Below, in pieces: positions 34,694 to 43,329 of a stretch of DNA of 64,000 nt. Source of the stretch: DATFDN01 sp963818885 (GTDB lineage Bacteria; Pseudomonadota; Alphaproteobacteria; Acetobacterales; Acetobacteraceae); assembly GCA_963818885.1 (NCBI GenBank), contig CAWFTP010000003.1:744001-808000 (forward strand). Reading direction: 5' to 3'. Made by a program: the position numbers and the translations under genes. How positions within the stretch are numbered: the stretch's first letter is position 1; each line of letters starts with the position of its first letter. The notes beneath the pieces were generated by a model. The model did no database searches, had not been told where the DNA came from, and was given only the letters and a program-made list of their open reading frames with translations.

Positions 34694-35308
34694 ATGGGCA
34701 TGCTGAGACGGTTCGGGGCTTTGGCGACGATCGGACTGGGGATGCTGGGAGGAGCGAGCCTGTTCGCGACACAGGGGCAGGCCGCGTTCATCGCGACGAT
34801 CGAGCAGGTCGGGCCGAATGTCGTCGTTACCGGGAGCGGAAGCCTCGACGTGACCGGGTTGAGCTTTGAGGGCGCCGGTGCCGATGTGTCGGGGATATTT
34901 CCCGCTGTCGCGGCGATCGGCATCGGGTCGCCGAATTCCGACCCGGCGGACGAGTACGGCGGTCTCATTAGCGGACCGAGTAACTTCGGGAGCGGCGGAG
35001 AGACAATCCCCAGCAGCAGCGGCGGCGGGGACAAGGTGGCGTTGATAGGTTCTGGAAACGAACTGGATGTGCCGCAGGGCTACGTGTCCGGCAATCCTCT
35101 CGCGGACAGCTCGACCTATAACGGCGCCACCTTGGCCAGTCTTGGCGTGATCCCGGGCACCTATATCTGGACCTGGGGAAGCGGGGCGGATGCGGACAGT
35201 TTCACGATCGATGCCGGCGTGGTGGTCCCGGAGCCTGCCAGCTTGATGCTGCTGGGGATAGCGATGGCCCTGACGCTCCTCGCTGCGGGGCGGCGCCGGA
35301 AGGCGTAA
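34694..35308 (+). CDS. PEP-CTERM sorting-signal protein
   Basis: Intact 204-residue exported protein. An N-terminal signal peptide (MLRRFGALATIGLGMLGGASLFATQGQA) leads to a Gly/Ser-rich body of unknown fold, with FIATIEQVGPNVVVTGSGSLD as seen in related PEP-CTERM proteins. The end has the full tripartite signal: VVPEP, a membrane helix (ASLMLLGIAMALTLLAAG) and the basic tail RRRKA. Exosortase EpsH would cut at PEP and pass the protein to the envelope or matrix; no exosortase gene lies in the window. The start at 34694 is chosen for the signal peptide and a GAGGG motif; a longer frame upstream has no such support. Confidence 0.88.
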   Translation: MGMLRRFGALATIGLGMLGGASLFATQGQAAFIATIEQVGPNVVVTGSGSLDVTGLSFEGAGADVSGIFPAVAAIGIGSPNSDPADEYGGLISGPSNFGSGGETIPSSSGGGDKVALIGSGNELDVPQGYVSGNPLADSSTYNGATLASLGVIPGTYIWTWGSGADADSFTIDAGVVVPEPASLMLLGIAMALTLLAAGRRRKA

Positions 35309-35426
35309 GCCTTTCGCCGACCTTGCTCTTCGCCCAATCTCGGCAACTCAGACACGTAAAATGTTGCCCCAAGCGGCCGACCAGTTATCAAATCGCTCCT
35401 GAACCTCTTAATCCCAATTGAAATTG

Positions 35427-35502
35427 TGGCTCCCGGAGCAGGACTCGAACCTGCGACCCAGCGGTTAACAGCCGCTTGCTCTACCGACTGAGCTATCCGG
35501 GA
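35427..35502 (-). tRNA. tRNA-Asn (GTT)
   Basis: A 76-nt cloverleaf on the minus strand. The 7-bp acceptor stem TCCCGGA/TCCGGGA, D-arm GCTC...GAGC, anticodon arm AGCGG-CTGTTAA-CCGCT with anticodon GTT, T-arm GCAGG-TTCGAGT-CCTGC and an encoded CCA end are all present and fully paired. It decodes AAC and AAU. A promoter with ideal spacing lies just upstream. Confidence 0.98.
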
Positions 35503-35513
35503 TCCGCGCGCGC

Positions 35514-35542
35514 CCTATAGCGAAGCCCAGGCCGGGACGCAA
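35514..35542 (-). promoter_or_regulatory. Sigma-70-type promoter of tRNA-Asn
   Basis: On the minus strand TTGCGT (35542-35537), a 17-bp spacer and TATAGG (35519-35514) lie 12 bases before the tRNA 5' end, followed by a GC-rich stretch that fits a stringently controlled stable-RNA promoter. Confidence 0.5.
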
Positions 35543-35634
35543 ACGCGGACCGCCTCCGCCCCTGTTCACCGCAGCACGGTGTCTTTATCCTTTGGCAAGG
35601 CGCCGTAACGGCGCCGTAATCAACGGGGGCGGCC

Positions 35635-36921
35635 ATGACCAATAGGGAAGACATTCGCGACCGCATATTGGCCACTCGCTTGCCGCCCGGAATCACGCGG
35701 CGCGGCGCGCTCGTGACCGCGGCCCTCTCCGCTCTGCCGTTCACACGCGCCCGCGCCGCCGACGCGCCCAAGGGGCCGCCGATCGTCCTCGGCTGGGTCG
35801 GGCCGCTCTCCCCGCCCGGCGGTTATGCCGAGGGTATCCTCATGAAGGACGGGGCGCAGATGGCGGCCGATGAGATCAACGCCCAGGGCGGCATCCTCGG
35901 TCGCCCGGTACAGGTCGTCTATGCCGATACCCGCGGGCAGCCGGCGGAAGGCCGCGCCGCGGCCGAGCGCCTAGTGCAGGAGAACAAGATCGTCGCGGCG
36001 TTCGGGGAGTTCCACAGTCCCGTCGCACTCGCAGAGATGGAGGTATTCCACCGCTACGGCATACCCTTCATGGCCGCGGACGTGTGGTCTGACGAGATCA
36101 CCGCGAAGGGCTATCCCGAGGTGTTCCGCAACGCGCCGACCATCTCGCTTATCGACACTACCATCGGCCAGTGGATGGTCGCTGCCGGGTTCAAGAACAT
36201 CGCGTTGCTGGCGGAGAAGAACGATGTCGGGCTGGCCGCGCGCACGGCGGTCGGTGCGCAGCTCAAGGCGAAGAACATCCCGTTCTCATCGGTGGACGCC
36301 GATCCGAACCTCACCGACTTCACCGCCCAGATCCTGCGCTACAAGACCGCCTCCCCGCCTTACGACTTCTTCTTCACGGAATTCTCGGAGGCCGGCGCTT
36401 ACGACCTGATCCGTCAGGCGAAGGAGCTTGGCTTCTCGCTGAACTCGAAATGCGGGATGTACAACTCCGGCGGCTCGGCGGTGGACCCAACGTTTTGGCA
36501 GAATGTCGGCGCTTCCGGGGTCGGGCTGTGCACCGAGAATGTCGGCCTGCCGCGCAAGGCCTGGAACGACAAGACGCGCGCCTTCACCAGCGCCTTCAAG
36601 TCCAAATTCAACGCCGATGCGACCGGCGCGGTAATGGAGAGCTATGACGGCGCCTGGCTGCTGTTCGACGCGATCCGCGCCGCCGGCTCCACCGACCCGA
36701 AGGCGATCATCCACGCGCTCGAGACGACGAAATATGTCGGCACGCGCGGTCAGTACGCGTTCTCGACCGACAAGGATCCTGCCTGGCACTATCACCAGTT
36801 CATGGCGGCACCGCTGACCCTGATCCAGTATTCCGAGCCGAAGCAGGCGCTGGATGCGGCGCCGATCATCTGGCCGCGGCCGCTCGCGACAGTGGACTAC
36901 CTGTACAAGCCGTTCGCCTGA
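35635..36921 (+). CDS. ABC transporter substrate-binding protein, branched-chain amino acid type
   Basis: Intact 428-residue type I periplasmic-binding protein (Peripla_BP_6). A twin-arginine-like signal (ITRRGALVTAALSAL, cleavage near ARA-AD) precedes the mature LivK-like part: IVLGWVGPLSPPGGYAEG, MAADEINAQGGILGRPVQVVYAD (marker DEINAQGGILGRPV) and later AVMESYDGAWLLFDAIRAAGSTD. It binds an unknown solute (amino acid, amide or aromatic acid) and feeds it to the four downstream components. First gene of a five-gene operon, 14 bases before the first permease. Confidence 0.9.
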   Translation: MTNREDIRDRILATRLPPGITRRGALVTAALSALPFTRARAADAPKGPPIVLGWVGPLSPPGGYAEGILMKDGAQMAADEINAQGGILGRPVQVVYADTRGQPAEGRAAAERLVQENKIVAAFGEFHSPVALAEMEVFHRYGIPFMAADVWSDEITAKGYPEVFRNAPTISLIDTTIGQWMVAAGFKNIALLAEKNDVGLAARTAVGAQLKAKNIPFSSVDADPNLTDFTAQILRYKTASPPYDFFFTEFSEAGAYDLIRQAKELGFSLNSKCGMYNSGGSAVDPTFWQNVGASGVGLCTENVGLPRKAWNDKTRAFTSAFKSKFNADATGAVMESYDGAWLLFDAIRAAGSTDPKAIIHALETTKYVGTRGQYAFSTDKDPAWHYHQFMAAPLTLIQYSEPKQALDAAPIIWPRPLATVDYLYKPFA

Positions 36922-36934
36922 CCGCCCCTCGCCG

Positions 36935-37837
36935 ATGACCAGCTACCTGCTCGTCCAAGCCCTCAACGGGCTGGTCATCGGCATCCTATACGCGCTGATC
37001 GCGGCGGGCCTCACGATCATCTTCTCGATTCTGAAGATTGTGAACTTCGCCCACGGCGAGTTCTACATGATGGGCGGCTATTTCGGCTTCTTCGTCATCG
37101 CCCTGCTCGGGATCCCGCCGCTGCCCGCCGTGCTGGTCGCGATGGCGCTTGCATTCGTGCTTTCGGTGCTGTTCGAGCGGACATTGCTCTCCCCGCTCTA
37201 CGATCCGCGCACCGAGCGCAAGAGCGACTACGGCATCCTGGTGACGTTCGGCATCTCCATCCTGCTGCGCAACCTCGCCGTCATCGTGTTCGGCCCGTTT
37301 GCTCTACGCCCGCCTTCGTTCTGGCCGGGAACGCTTGTCGTGGGCGACCTGATCCTGAGCTGGGATCGGGTGTTCGCCGCCGGGGCGGGGATCGTGATCC
37401 TGATCTGCCTGCTCGCCTTCCTCTCCCGCACGGCCTGGGGCCAGGCGCTCAACGCGGTCAGCCAGTCGCGCGAATCCGCGGCGATCGTCGGCATCAACGA
37501 CCGCCTCGCCTACACCCTGGCCTTCGCGCTCGGCGGTGCGCTGGCGGGCGGCGCGGGCGCGCTGGTGGGGCCGATCTACGCGCTCTCACCGTCCATGGGC
37601 CTGATCCCCGACACCCAGGCCTTCGTCATCGTCGTGCTGGGCGGCATGGGATCGGTCGGCGGCGCGATCATCGCCGCCCTTCTGCTTGGCGTATCCGAAA
37701 GCATGTTCGTCGCACTGTTTCCCGACCCGACGCGCGGCCTGAGCTACGCGCAGGCGTTCAGTCTGCTGGTGCTGATGGCAGTCCTGCTGATCCGCCCGAC
37801 CGGCTTCTTCGGCCGGGTGCACGCGGCAATGGAGTAG
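36935..37837 (+). CDS. livH: Branched-chain amino acid-type ABC permease (LivH family)
   Basis: Intact 300-residue inner-membrane permease with about eight helices. Family motifs are LVIGILYALIAAGLTIIFSILKIVNFAHGEFYMMGGY (marker KIVNFAHGEFYM) and the C-terminal VIVVLGGMGSVGGAIIAALLLG. Works with the LivM-type permease as a heterodimer. The symbol marks the family; the transported solute is unknown. Confidence 0.92.
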   Translation: MTSYLLVQALNGLVIGILYALIAAGLTIIFSILKIVNFAHGEFYMMGGYFGFFVIALLGIPPLPAVLVAMALAFVLSVLFERTLLSPLYDPRTERKSDYGILVTFGISILLRNLAVIVFGPFALRPPSFWPGTLVVGDLILSWDRVFAAGAGIVILICLLAFLSRTAWGQALNAVSQSRESAAIVGINDRLAYTLAFALGGALAGGAGALVGPIYALSPSMGLIPDTQAFVIVVLGGMGSVGGAIIAALLLGVSESMFVALFPDPTRGLSYAQAFSLLVLMAVLLIRPTGFFGRVHAAME

Positions 37838-37840
37838 AGG

Positions 37841-38780
37841 ATGCAGGCCTCGGTCGTGGCCTGGGTCGCCCTCGGCGCACTGGCGCTCGTGTATCCGCTG
37901 CTCGTTGATCCGGTACTGGCTCACGGTCGGTATCCTGGCGATCTTCTACGCGATCGTCACCGCCAGCTGGGCGCTGCTCGTCGGCTATGCGGGACAGTTC
38001 TCCTTCGGCCACATGGCCTTCGTCGCGCTCGGCGCGTACGGCTCGGCCTTGCTGGTGAAGGACGCAGGGCTGCCGATCCCGCTCGCGGCGCTCGCGGCGA
38101 TCCTGCTCTGCCTCGTGGTGGGCGCCGGCATCGGCGGCATCTGCCTGCGCATCCGCGGCCCCTATCTCGCGATCTTCACCCTCGCCTTCTCCGAGGTGCT
38201 GCGCATCGTCATCGCGACCGAGAACGAGGTCACCGGGGGCGCTGGCGGGCTGCAGGCGGCGGTGTTGTTTCATGGCCGCTCCGACGTTCCCTATTACTTT
38301 GTCGGCCTGGCGATCCTCGCGTTCACGCTGGCGGCACTCGGCCTGATGGTGCGCTCGCGCTGGGGGCTGTTCCTGCGCGCCATCCGCGAGAATGAGCAGG
38401 CGGCCGCCGCATCGGGCGTGCGCGTGGTCCGTTTCCGCATCCTTGTGTTCGCGATCGCGAGCAGCTTCGCCGGCCTCGCCGGCGCCTTCTACGCCCATTA
38501 TGTCGGCATGCTGACGCCCGACATCAGCTCGCCGGACCAGATGGGCCTCGTGGTGGCGATGGCGGTGATCGGCGGCTCCGAAAGCCTGGCCGCGGCGGTG
38601 CTGGGCGCCCTATCGGTGGAGGCGCTGGTCGAGGCGCTGCGCGCCTACGGGCAGTGGCGCCTCGTGCTGTTCGGCGCCCTCTTGCTGCTAACCATGCGTT
38701 TCGCCCGCAACGGGCTTCTCGCGCTGCTGTGGGACCAGCTCCGCCGTGCCCTCGCCATGCTGCGCGGCGTCGCGCGATGA
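37841..38780 (+). CDS. livM: Branched-chain amino acid-type ABC permease (LivM family, one frameshift)
   Basis: Second permease subunit, about 313 residues. It starts MQASVVAWVALGALALVYPLL at 37841; one base change near 37905 is needed to enter YWLTVGILAIFYAIVTASWALL, after which the LivM signature GYAGQFSFGHMAFVALGAYGSALL (marker QFSFGHMAFVALGAYG) and GGAGGLQ are intact. The C-terminal cytoplasmic loop AIRENEQAAAASGVRVVRFRI is present. It overlaps the LivG-type gene as ATGA. Confidence 0.88.
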
Positions 38781-39496
38781 CCGCGCTGATCGAAGCCGCC
38801 GGCTTGACCCGCCGCTTTGGCGGCATCGTCGCGGTCAACGGGGTCGACCTCCGTGTCGCTGAGGGCGAGCTGGTCGGGCTGATCGGCCCCAACGGGTCGG
38901 GCAAGAGCACGACAATCAACATGCTCACCGGCCATCTCGCGCCGTCGGCCGGACACGTGCATCTGCGCGGCCATCGCGCCGACGGCATGGCGGCGGACCG
39001 CTTCGCCGCGCATGGCGTGGGGCGGACCTTCCAGATCACCCAGCTCTTCTCGCGGATGAGCGTGATCGAGAACATGCTGGTCCCCGGCCTCGCACGCCCC
39101 GGCTCCAAGCGCGCCGGCGCGACGACGCAGGCGTGGCGGCATCTCGAGTTCCTCAATCTCGCCCATGTCGCCGGCCAGCCGGCGCGCAGCCTCTCGGGCG
39201 GGCAGCAGAAGCTGCTGGAGCTCGGCCGCGCGCTGATGCTGGAGCCGGCGATCCTGTTCCTCGATGAGCCGTTCGCGGGCGTCAGCCCGGCGTTGCGCGA
39301 CGAGATCATCAGCATGGTGCGGCGCCTGCACTCAGGAGGACGCACGTTCGTGGTCGTCGATCACGACCTCGAAGCGATCCAGCGTCTGGTCAACCGGCTG
39401 GTTGTGATGTCGCGCGGGACCAAGATCGCCGACGGCACGGTCGCCGAGGTCCGAGAGGACCCGGCGGTGGTGCACGCCTATCTAGGGGACGCGTGA
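38777..39496 (+). CDS. livG: ABC transporter ATPase (LivG family)
   Basis: Intact 239-residue ATPase. Walker A GPNGSGKST, Q-loop in RTFQITQLF, signature SLSGGQQKLLELGRAL, Walker B ILFLDEPFAGV and H-loop VVVDHDLEAI are present. The VGRTFQ segment and overall length are typical of LivG. The ATG overlaps the previous stop; its own stop overlaps the LivF-type start as GTGA. Confidence 0.93.
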   Translation: MTALIEAAGLTRRFGGIVAVNGVDLRVAEGELVGLIGPNGSGKSTTINMLTGHLAPSAGHVHLRGHRADGMAADRFAAHGVGRTFQITQLFSRMSVIENMLVPGLARPGSKRAGATTQAWRHLEFLNLAHVAGQPARSLSGGQQKLLELGRALMLEPAILFLDEPFAGVSPALRDEIISMVRRLHSGGRTFVVVDHDLEAIQRLVNRLVVMSRGTKIADGTVAEVREDPAVVHAYLGDA

Positions 39497-40248
39497 GCGC
39501 GCCCGCCCTCGCCGGGCGCGACCTGGTGGCCGGGTATCTGCCGGGCATCCACATCCTGCACGGCGTCTCGATCGACGTGCGGGCGGGCGAGGTGCGCTGC
39601 GTGCTCGGTCCCAACGGCACCGGCAAGTCGACACTGCTCAAGGTGCTGTTCGGCTTCCTGCCAGCGATCAGCGGCGAGGTGCTCGCCGCGGGCAGGGCGC
39701 TGCACGTCCCGCCGCACCGCATGGGGGCGAACGGCGTCGTCTACCTGCCGCAGCGGCCCAGCGTGTTCCCCTACCTCAGCGTGGAGGTGAATCTCCGTCT
39801 CGGCACCTGGCTGTTCCGCCGCGACCGCGCCCGAGTCCATGCGGGAATCGAGGCGGCGTACACGCGCTTTCCCATTCTCGCCGAGAGGCGCCATCAGCGC
39901 GCCGGCACGCTTTCCGGCGGGCAGCAGCGCCAGCTTGAGATCGCCCGCGCGCTGCTGAACGATCCCGCGGTGTTCCTGATCGACGAGCCCACCGCGAGCA
40001 TCGAGCCGCGCATCAGCGCGCGCATCTATGCGCTGATCGCCGACCTCGCCCGGGCGGGCAAAGCGGTGCTGCTGGTGGATCAGAACATCAAGGGCGCGCT
40101 CGACATCGCGGACTATGTCTACGTCCTGCGCACCGGGACGATGTTCGCCCAAGGCCCGCGCGCCGAGTTCACCGACAGCGTCGAGACGCTGGTGAAGACG
40201 TGGCTCTATACGCGGGACCCGACTTCGGTTGATTCGGCGTTCAGATGA
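39493..40248 (+). CDS. livF: ABC transporter ATPase (LivF family)
   Basis: Intact 251-residue ATPase with GTG start. Motifs: GYLPGIHILHGVSIDVRAGE, Walker A GPNGTGKST, YLPQRPSVFPYLSVEVNL (LivF-type Q-loop), signature TLSGGQQRQLEIARALL, Walker B VFLIDEPTASI and H-loop-like LLVDQNI, where the usual His is replaced by Gln as in most LivF proteins (VEQN). It overlaps the convergent FAD oxidoreductase by 8 bp at its end. Confidence 0.92.
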   Translation: MSAPALAGRDLVAGYLPGIHILHGVSIDVRAGEVRCVLGPNGTGKSTLLKVLFGFLPAISGEVLAAGRALHVPPHRMGANGVVYLPQRPSVFPYLSVEVNLRLGTWLFRRDRARVHAGIEAAYTRFPILAERRHQRAGTLSGGQQRQLEIARALLNDPAVFLIDEPTASIEPRISARIYALIADLARAGKAVLLVDQNIKGALDIADYVYVLRTGTMFAQGPRAEFTDSVETLVKTWLYTRDPTSVDSAFR

Positions 40249-41395
40249 TCCCGACCTCCCCGTACGGCTCATTGCGCGCGACGCGCTCCCAGCCGAGCGC
40301 CGTCAGGTCCAGCGTCCGGTAGCCGCCGTCCAGGATGAGCTCGGCGATCGCCCGCCCGACGCCCGGCGCGTGCATCAGCCCATGACCGGAGAAGCCCGCC
40401 GCCATCAGGAAGTTCTCGCAGCGTCCGCTCCACGGGCCGATGATGGCATTACCGTCGAAATCGTTCTGGTCGTAGAGCCCAGCCATCACGCTGCGCTCCT
40501 TGGTCCGTTCGAAGGCGGGGAACCGGTGCGCCAGCGCGGGCCACACCACCCGCTCGAAATAGCCGTGGTCCACTTCGAAGTTGAAGCCGCGCGGCTCGTC
40601 GCTGTCCGGCACGCCGCCGGTGTAGCCCCTGCCCTCGGGCCGGAACGCCAGCCGATCGACATCCTTCACGTAGGGAAGCGGCTCGATCCGGTCCTCGCAT
40701 TCGAAATAATGCTCGTAGCGGCGCATAGGCCTGATCGGATTCGCCATGCCGATCCTGTCGCAGATCAAGCCGGCCCAGGCGCCGGCGGCGTTCACGACCC
40801 AATCGGCCGCTACCGCCGAACCCGAGCCGAGATGCACCCGACGCACCATCCGGTCCTCGAGATCGATCGCGGTGACGGAATCGGCGACGAAGTCCGCACC
40901 CAACGCCTGCGCCTTCTTGCGGAAACCCCACAGGACACCGTGCGGGTCCACCCAGCCGTCGTCGGGCGAATGCGCCGCCGCCGCGAGATCGTCGACTTTC
41001 ATGGAGGAAAAGCGGGCCTTCAGCTCGTGCGACGTGAGCAGCTCGACCCGTACCCCGTGCCTCCGCTGGACCTCGACGTTCCGCTCGAGGGCGGCTCGCC
41101 CCGCTTGGGGAACGATGAAGAGGTAGCCACCCTTGCGGAAGTTGATGTCGGCCGACATGTCGTCACGAAAGCGCTCGAAGAACGGGATGCTGAAATTGGA
41201 CAGCGCGATGTTCTCCGGCGCCGAGAACAGGCGCCTGACCCCGCCCGAAGCACGCGGCGTCGAGGCCTGCGTGTAGGTCGGGTCCCGTTCGACCACCACG
41301 ACGCGCGGCGGGTTCGCCCGCCAGCGAAGAAAGCATGCGATGCTGGCGCCGATCGCGCCACCGCCGATGATGAGAACGTCCGTCGATCGGGTCAT
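40241..41395 (-). CDS. FAD-dependent amino acid-type oxidoreductase (DAO family)
   Basis: Intact 384-residue flavoprotein. The N-terminal dinucleotide motif is DVLIIGGGAIGASIACFL; further DAO features are QASTPRASGGVRRLF, DGWVDPHGVLWGFRKKAQALG and the C-terminal FAD loop AAGFSGHGLMHAPGVGRAIAELI (marker GFSGHGLMHAPG). Such enzymes oxidise N-methyl or D-amino acids, sarcosine-like or proline-like compounds, passing electrons to oxygen or quinone. Its position beside the LivKHMGF-type importer, convergent with it, suggests that it may degrade the imported solute; this is inference. Confidence 0.88.
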   Translation of the reverse strand: MTRSTDVLIIGGGAIGASIACFLRWRANPPRVVVVERDPTYTQASTPRASGGVRRLFSAPENIALSNFSIPFFERFRDDMSADINFRKGGYLFIVPQAGRAALERNVEVQRRHGVRVELLTSHELKARFSSMKVDDLAAAAHSPDDGWVDPHGVLWGFRKKAQALGADFVADSVTAIDLEDRMVRRVHLGSGSAVAADWVVNAAGAWAGLICDRIGMANPIRPMRRYEHYFECEDRIEPLPYVKDVDRLAFRPEGRGYTGGVPDSDEPRGFNFEVDHGYFERVVWPALAHRFPAFERTKERSVMAGLYDQNDFDGNAIIGPWSGRCENFLMAAGFSGHGLMHAPGVGRAIAELILDGGYRTLDLTALGWERVARNEPYGEVGII

Positions 41396-41409
41396 TGCCC
41401 GACGCTCGT

Positions 41410-42069
41410 TCAGGCCGGCACCTGCCGCCCCGGCTCGGTCAGCTCCGCGAGCTGCGCCTCCAGCCTTGCGTGGTTCTGGAACAATCGCTTGGTCGCGAGC
41501 TGCAGGAAGAAGAAGCCGAACCGCGGATTCTGGTAGTAGAGCTCGCGGACGCTCGAATAGCTGATCTCCAGCAACTCGCCATCCTCGACGCATTGCAGCG
41601 TCTGGGTGCGGCGCTGGTCGGGGGCGAGCAGGCCCAGCTCTCCCACCACCTCGCCGGTCGGCAGCTCGATTCCGGACTCGGCAAGCCGGAAGCGACCGGA
41701 GACGATGTAGAACATCTCCTCCGCCTTATCCCCCTTGTGGAATAGCACCTCGCCCGCGGTAGTCCGCTTTCGCGACATGAACGGCTTCAGCCAGTCCATC
41801 GACAGGTCGCCATGCGTGGCTTCCTCCACCTTGTGGGTCAGCCGGACCATCTGCACCAGCCGGAACGCATTCAGCGGCAGCACGATGACTTCCAGCACGA
41901 TGGTCGGCAGGTAACTGCTCAGGAGTCCGGATGCCAACAGCACAGCGTCGCTCGCGAGGCCGACCGAGCGGAGCGGGATGATCGTCCGCATCGCATAGGT
42001 CACGATGACCAATAGGGCGCCGACGTAGCCGAGCAGGTCGGCGAATGGCATATCGAGCAACTGGCGCAT
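41410..42069 (-). CDS. Membrane-anchored cyclic nucleotide-binding protein
   Basis: Intact 219-residue protein. Residues about 10-75 hold two or three membrane helices (LGYVGALLVIVTYAMR, AVLLASGLLSSYLPTIVLEVIVLPLNAF), and about 95-205 form a cNMP-binding beta-roll: LFHKGDKAEEMFYIVSGRFRL, LPTGEVVGELGLLAPDQRRTQTLQC (phosphate-binding cassette with GELGLLAP and RRTQT). No DNA-binding or pore domain follows, so it is neither a Crp regulator nor a channel. A membrane sensor of cAMP or cGMP is possible. It ends 14 bases before the FAD oxidoreductase gene and may share its transcript. Confidence 0.8.
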   Translation of the reverse strand: MRQLLDMPFADLLGYVGALLVIVTYAMRTIIPLRSVGLASDAVLLASGLLSSYLPTIVLEVIVLPLNAFRLVQMVRLTHKVEEATHGDLSMDWLKPFMSRKRTTAGEVLFHKGDKAEEMFYIVSGRFRLAESGIELPTGEVVGELGLLAPDQRRTQTLQCVEDGELLEISYSSVRELYYQNPRFGFFFLQLATKRLFQNHARLEAQLAELTEPGRQVPA

Positions 42070-42166
42070 GGATGCCCCGCGATCAGGTTGTCCACTGTAC
42101 TCGGAGGCCGCTTCGGAACGCCAGCGGAGCGGTATCAGTAGTTACGCATGACGAGGAGGACGGGTC

Positions 42167-42919
42167 ATGGATCAACACGTGCTGGTCTCGACCGCAGATG
42201 GCGTGATGCGGATCACGCTCAACCGGCCGGAGAAGAAGAACGCGCTGACGCGGGCGATGTATGAGGCGATGGCGGAGGCGCTGCGCCGGGCCGCCGGCAC
42301 GGATGACGTCCGGGTCGTGCTGCTCACCGGCTCGGGCGACAGCTACACGGCGGGCAACGACCTCGCCGACTTCCAGCGCGGCCGGGCGGCGGGCGAGGCC
42401 TCCGGCGGATCGTCCTTCGGCAACGAGATCGTCCGCTTCGGCAAGCCGGTCGTCGCGGCGGTGAACGGCCTCGCAATCGGGATCGGCGCGACGATGCTGC
42501 TGCATTGCGACCTGGTCTATGCGAGCGAGACCGCGCGCTTCCGCTTCCCCTTCGTCGATCTCGGCCTGGTGCCGGAACTCGCGTCGAGCCTGCTGCTGCC
42601 TCGTCTCGCCGGCTACCAGCGCGCCGCCGAGATATTGCTGCTGGGCGGCTTCTTCTCCGCCGAGGACGCAAGAGCGATCGGACTGGTGAATGCCGTGCTG
42701 CCGCCCGACTCCCTGCTCGATCATGCAACCGGCGCGGCGCGGACTCTGGCTGCCAAGCCCGCCCGGGCGCTGCAGCACACCAAGGCGCTGATCCGCGGCG
42801 ACATGGATGCGCTGCTTGCCCGCAAATCGGCCGAGGAGAGGCTTTTCGATGAATGCCGCCGCTCGCCCGAGGCACAGGCGATCTTCGCGGGATTCTTCAA
42901 CGATCGAGAAAGGCGATAG
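42167..42919 (+). CDS. Enoyl-CoA hydratase/isomerase family protein
   Basis: Intact 250-residue crotonase-fold protein. ITLNRPEKKNALTRAMYEAM, the first oxyanion segment YTAGNDLADFQRG, the second AAVNGLAIGIGATMLLHCDLV and FVDLGLVPELASSLLLPRLAG are seen. The position usually held by the hydratase Glu is in the FPFVDLGLVPELAS stretch with Glu retained, and the YTAGNDL pattern (ND instead of AD/GD) is common in Delta3,Delta2-enoyl-CoA isomerase-like members. Substrate unknown. A single-gene unit by spacing. Confidence 0.88.
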   Translation: MDQHVLVSTADGVMRITLNRPEKKNALTRAMYEAMAEALRRAAGTDDVRVVLLTGSGDSYTAGNDLADFQRGRAAGEASGGSSFGNEIVRFGKPVVAAVNGLAIGIGATMLLHCDLVYASETARFRFPFVDLGLVPELASSLLLPRLAGYQRAAEILLLGGFFSAEDARAIGLVNAVLPPDSLLDHATGAARTLAAKPARALQHTKALIRGDMDALLARKSAEERLFDECRRSPEAQAIFAGFFNDRERR

Positions 42920-42935
42920 GAGGGGCGGAGCCTCT

Positions 42936-43232
42936 TCAGTGAGCGAGAAGGCGCATCACCACCGCCAACCCGCTGATCGCGGCGAACAGCGCCCCCGCCA
43001 GAACTCCCGGTCCAGAGCTTCAGCTCTGCGCGATCTCGTGGCGCACATCGGCGATCTCGTGGCGCACGTCGGAAATCTCGTGCCGCACGTCCACTAAATC
43101 CGCCTTGGTCGCGACCGTCTCGCTCACGGCTGTGTGCAATGCCTCGCTTAACGCCTCCGCCTGCCCACGGGAGAACGATCCCTCGGCCTCCAGAGTATGG
43201 ACGAACGCCAGCTCATCGAACACCACGCCCAT
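42936..43232 (-). CDS. DUF1640-like coiled-coil membrane protein, copy 1 (frameshifted)
   Basis: First of two tandem paralogues, about 98 residues when repaired. It begins MGVVFDELAFVHTLEAEGSF and continues with a heptad-like coiled coil of repeated DVRHEI units. As given it stops at EIAQS (43020), but two one-base corrections (near 43020 and 42998) restore RAELKLWTG and a C-terminal membrane helix ALFAAISGLAVVMRLLAH ending at TGA 42936-42938, matching the end of copy 2. The family pattern (N-terminal head, coiled coil, C-terminal anchor) is DUF1640/CCDC90-like. Function unknown. Confidence 0.65.
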
Positions 43233-43329
43233 CGTCACCTGCCTTTGACGATGAGTTGTCGCGGCCTGCGGCCTCTTCACCGAAGGCGAACCGTCGACCT
43301 GACGCGAGCCGCTTGTTCTCTCTGAGAGT

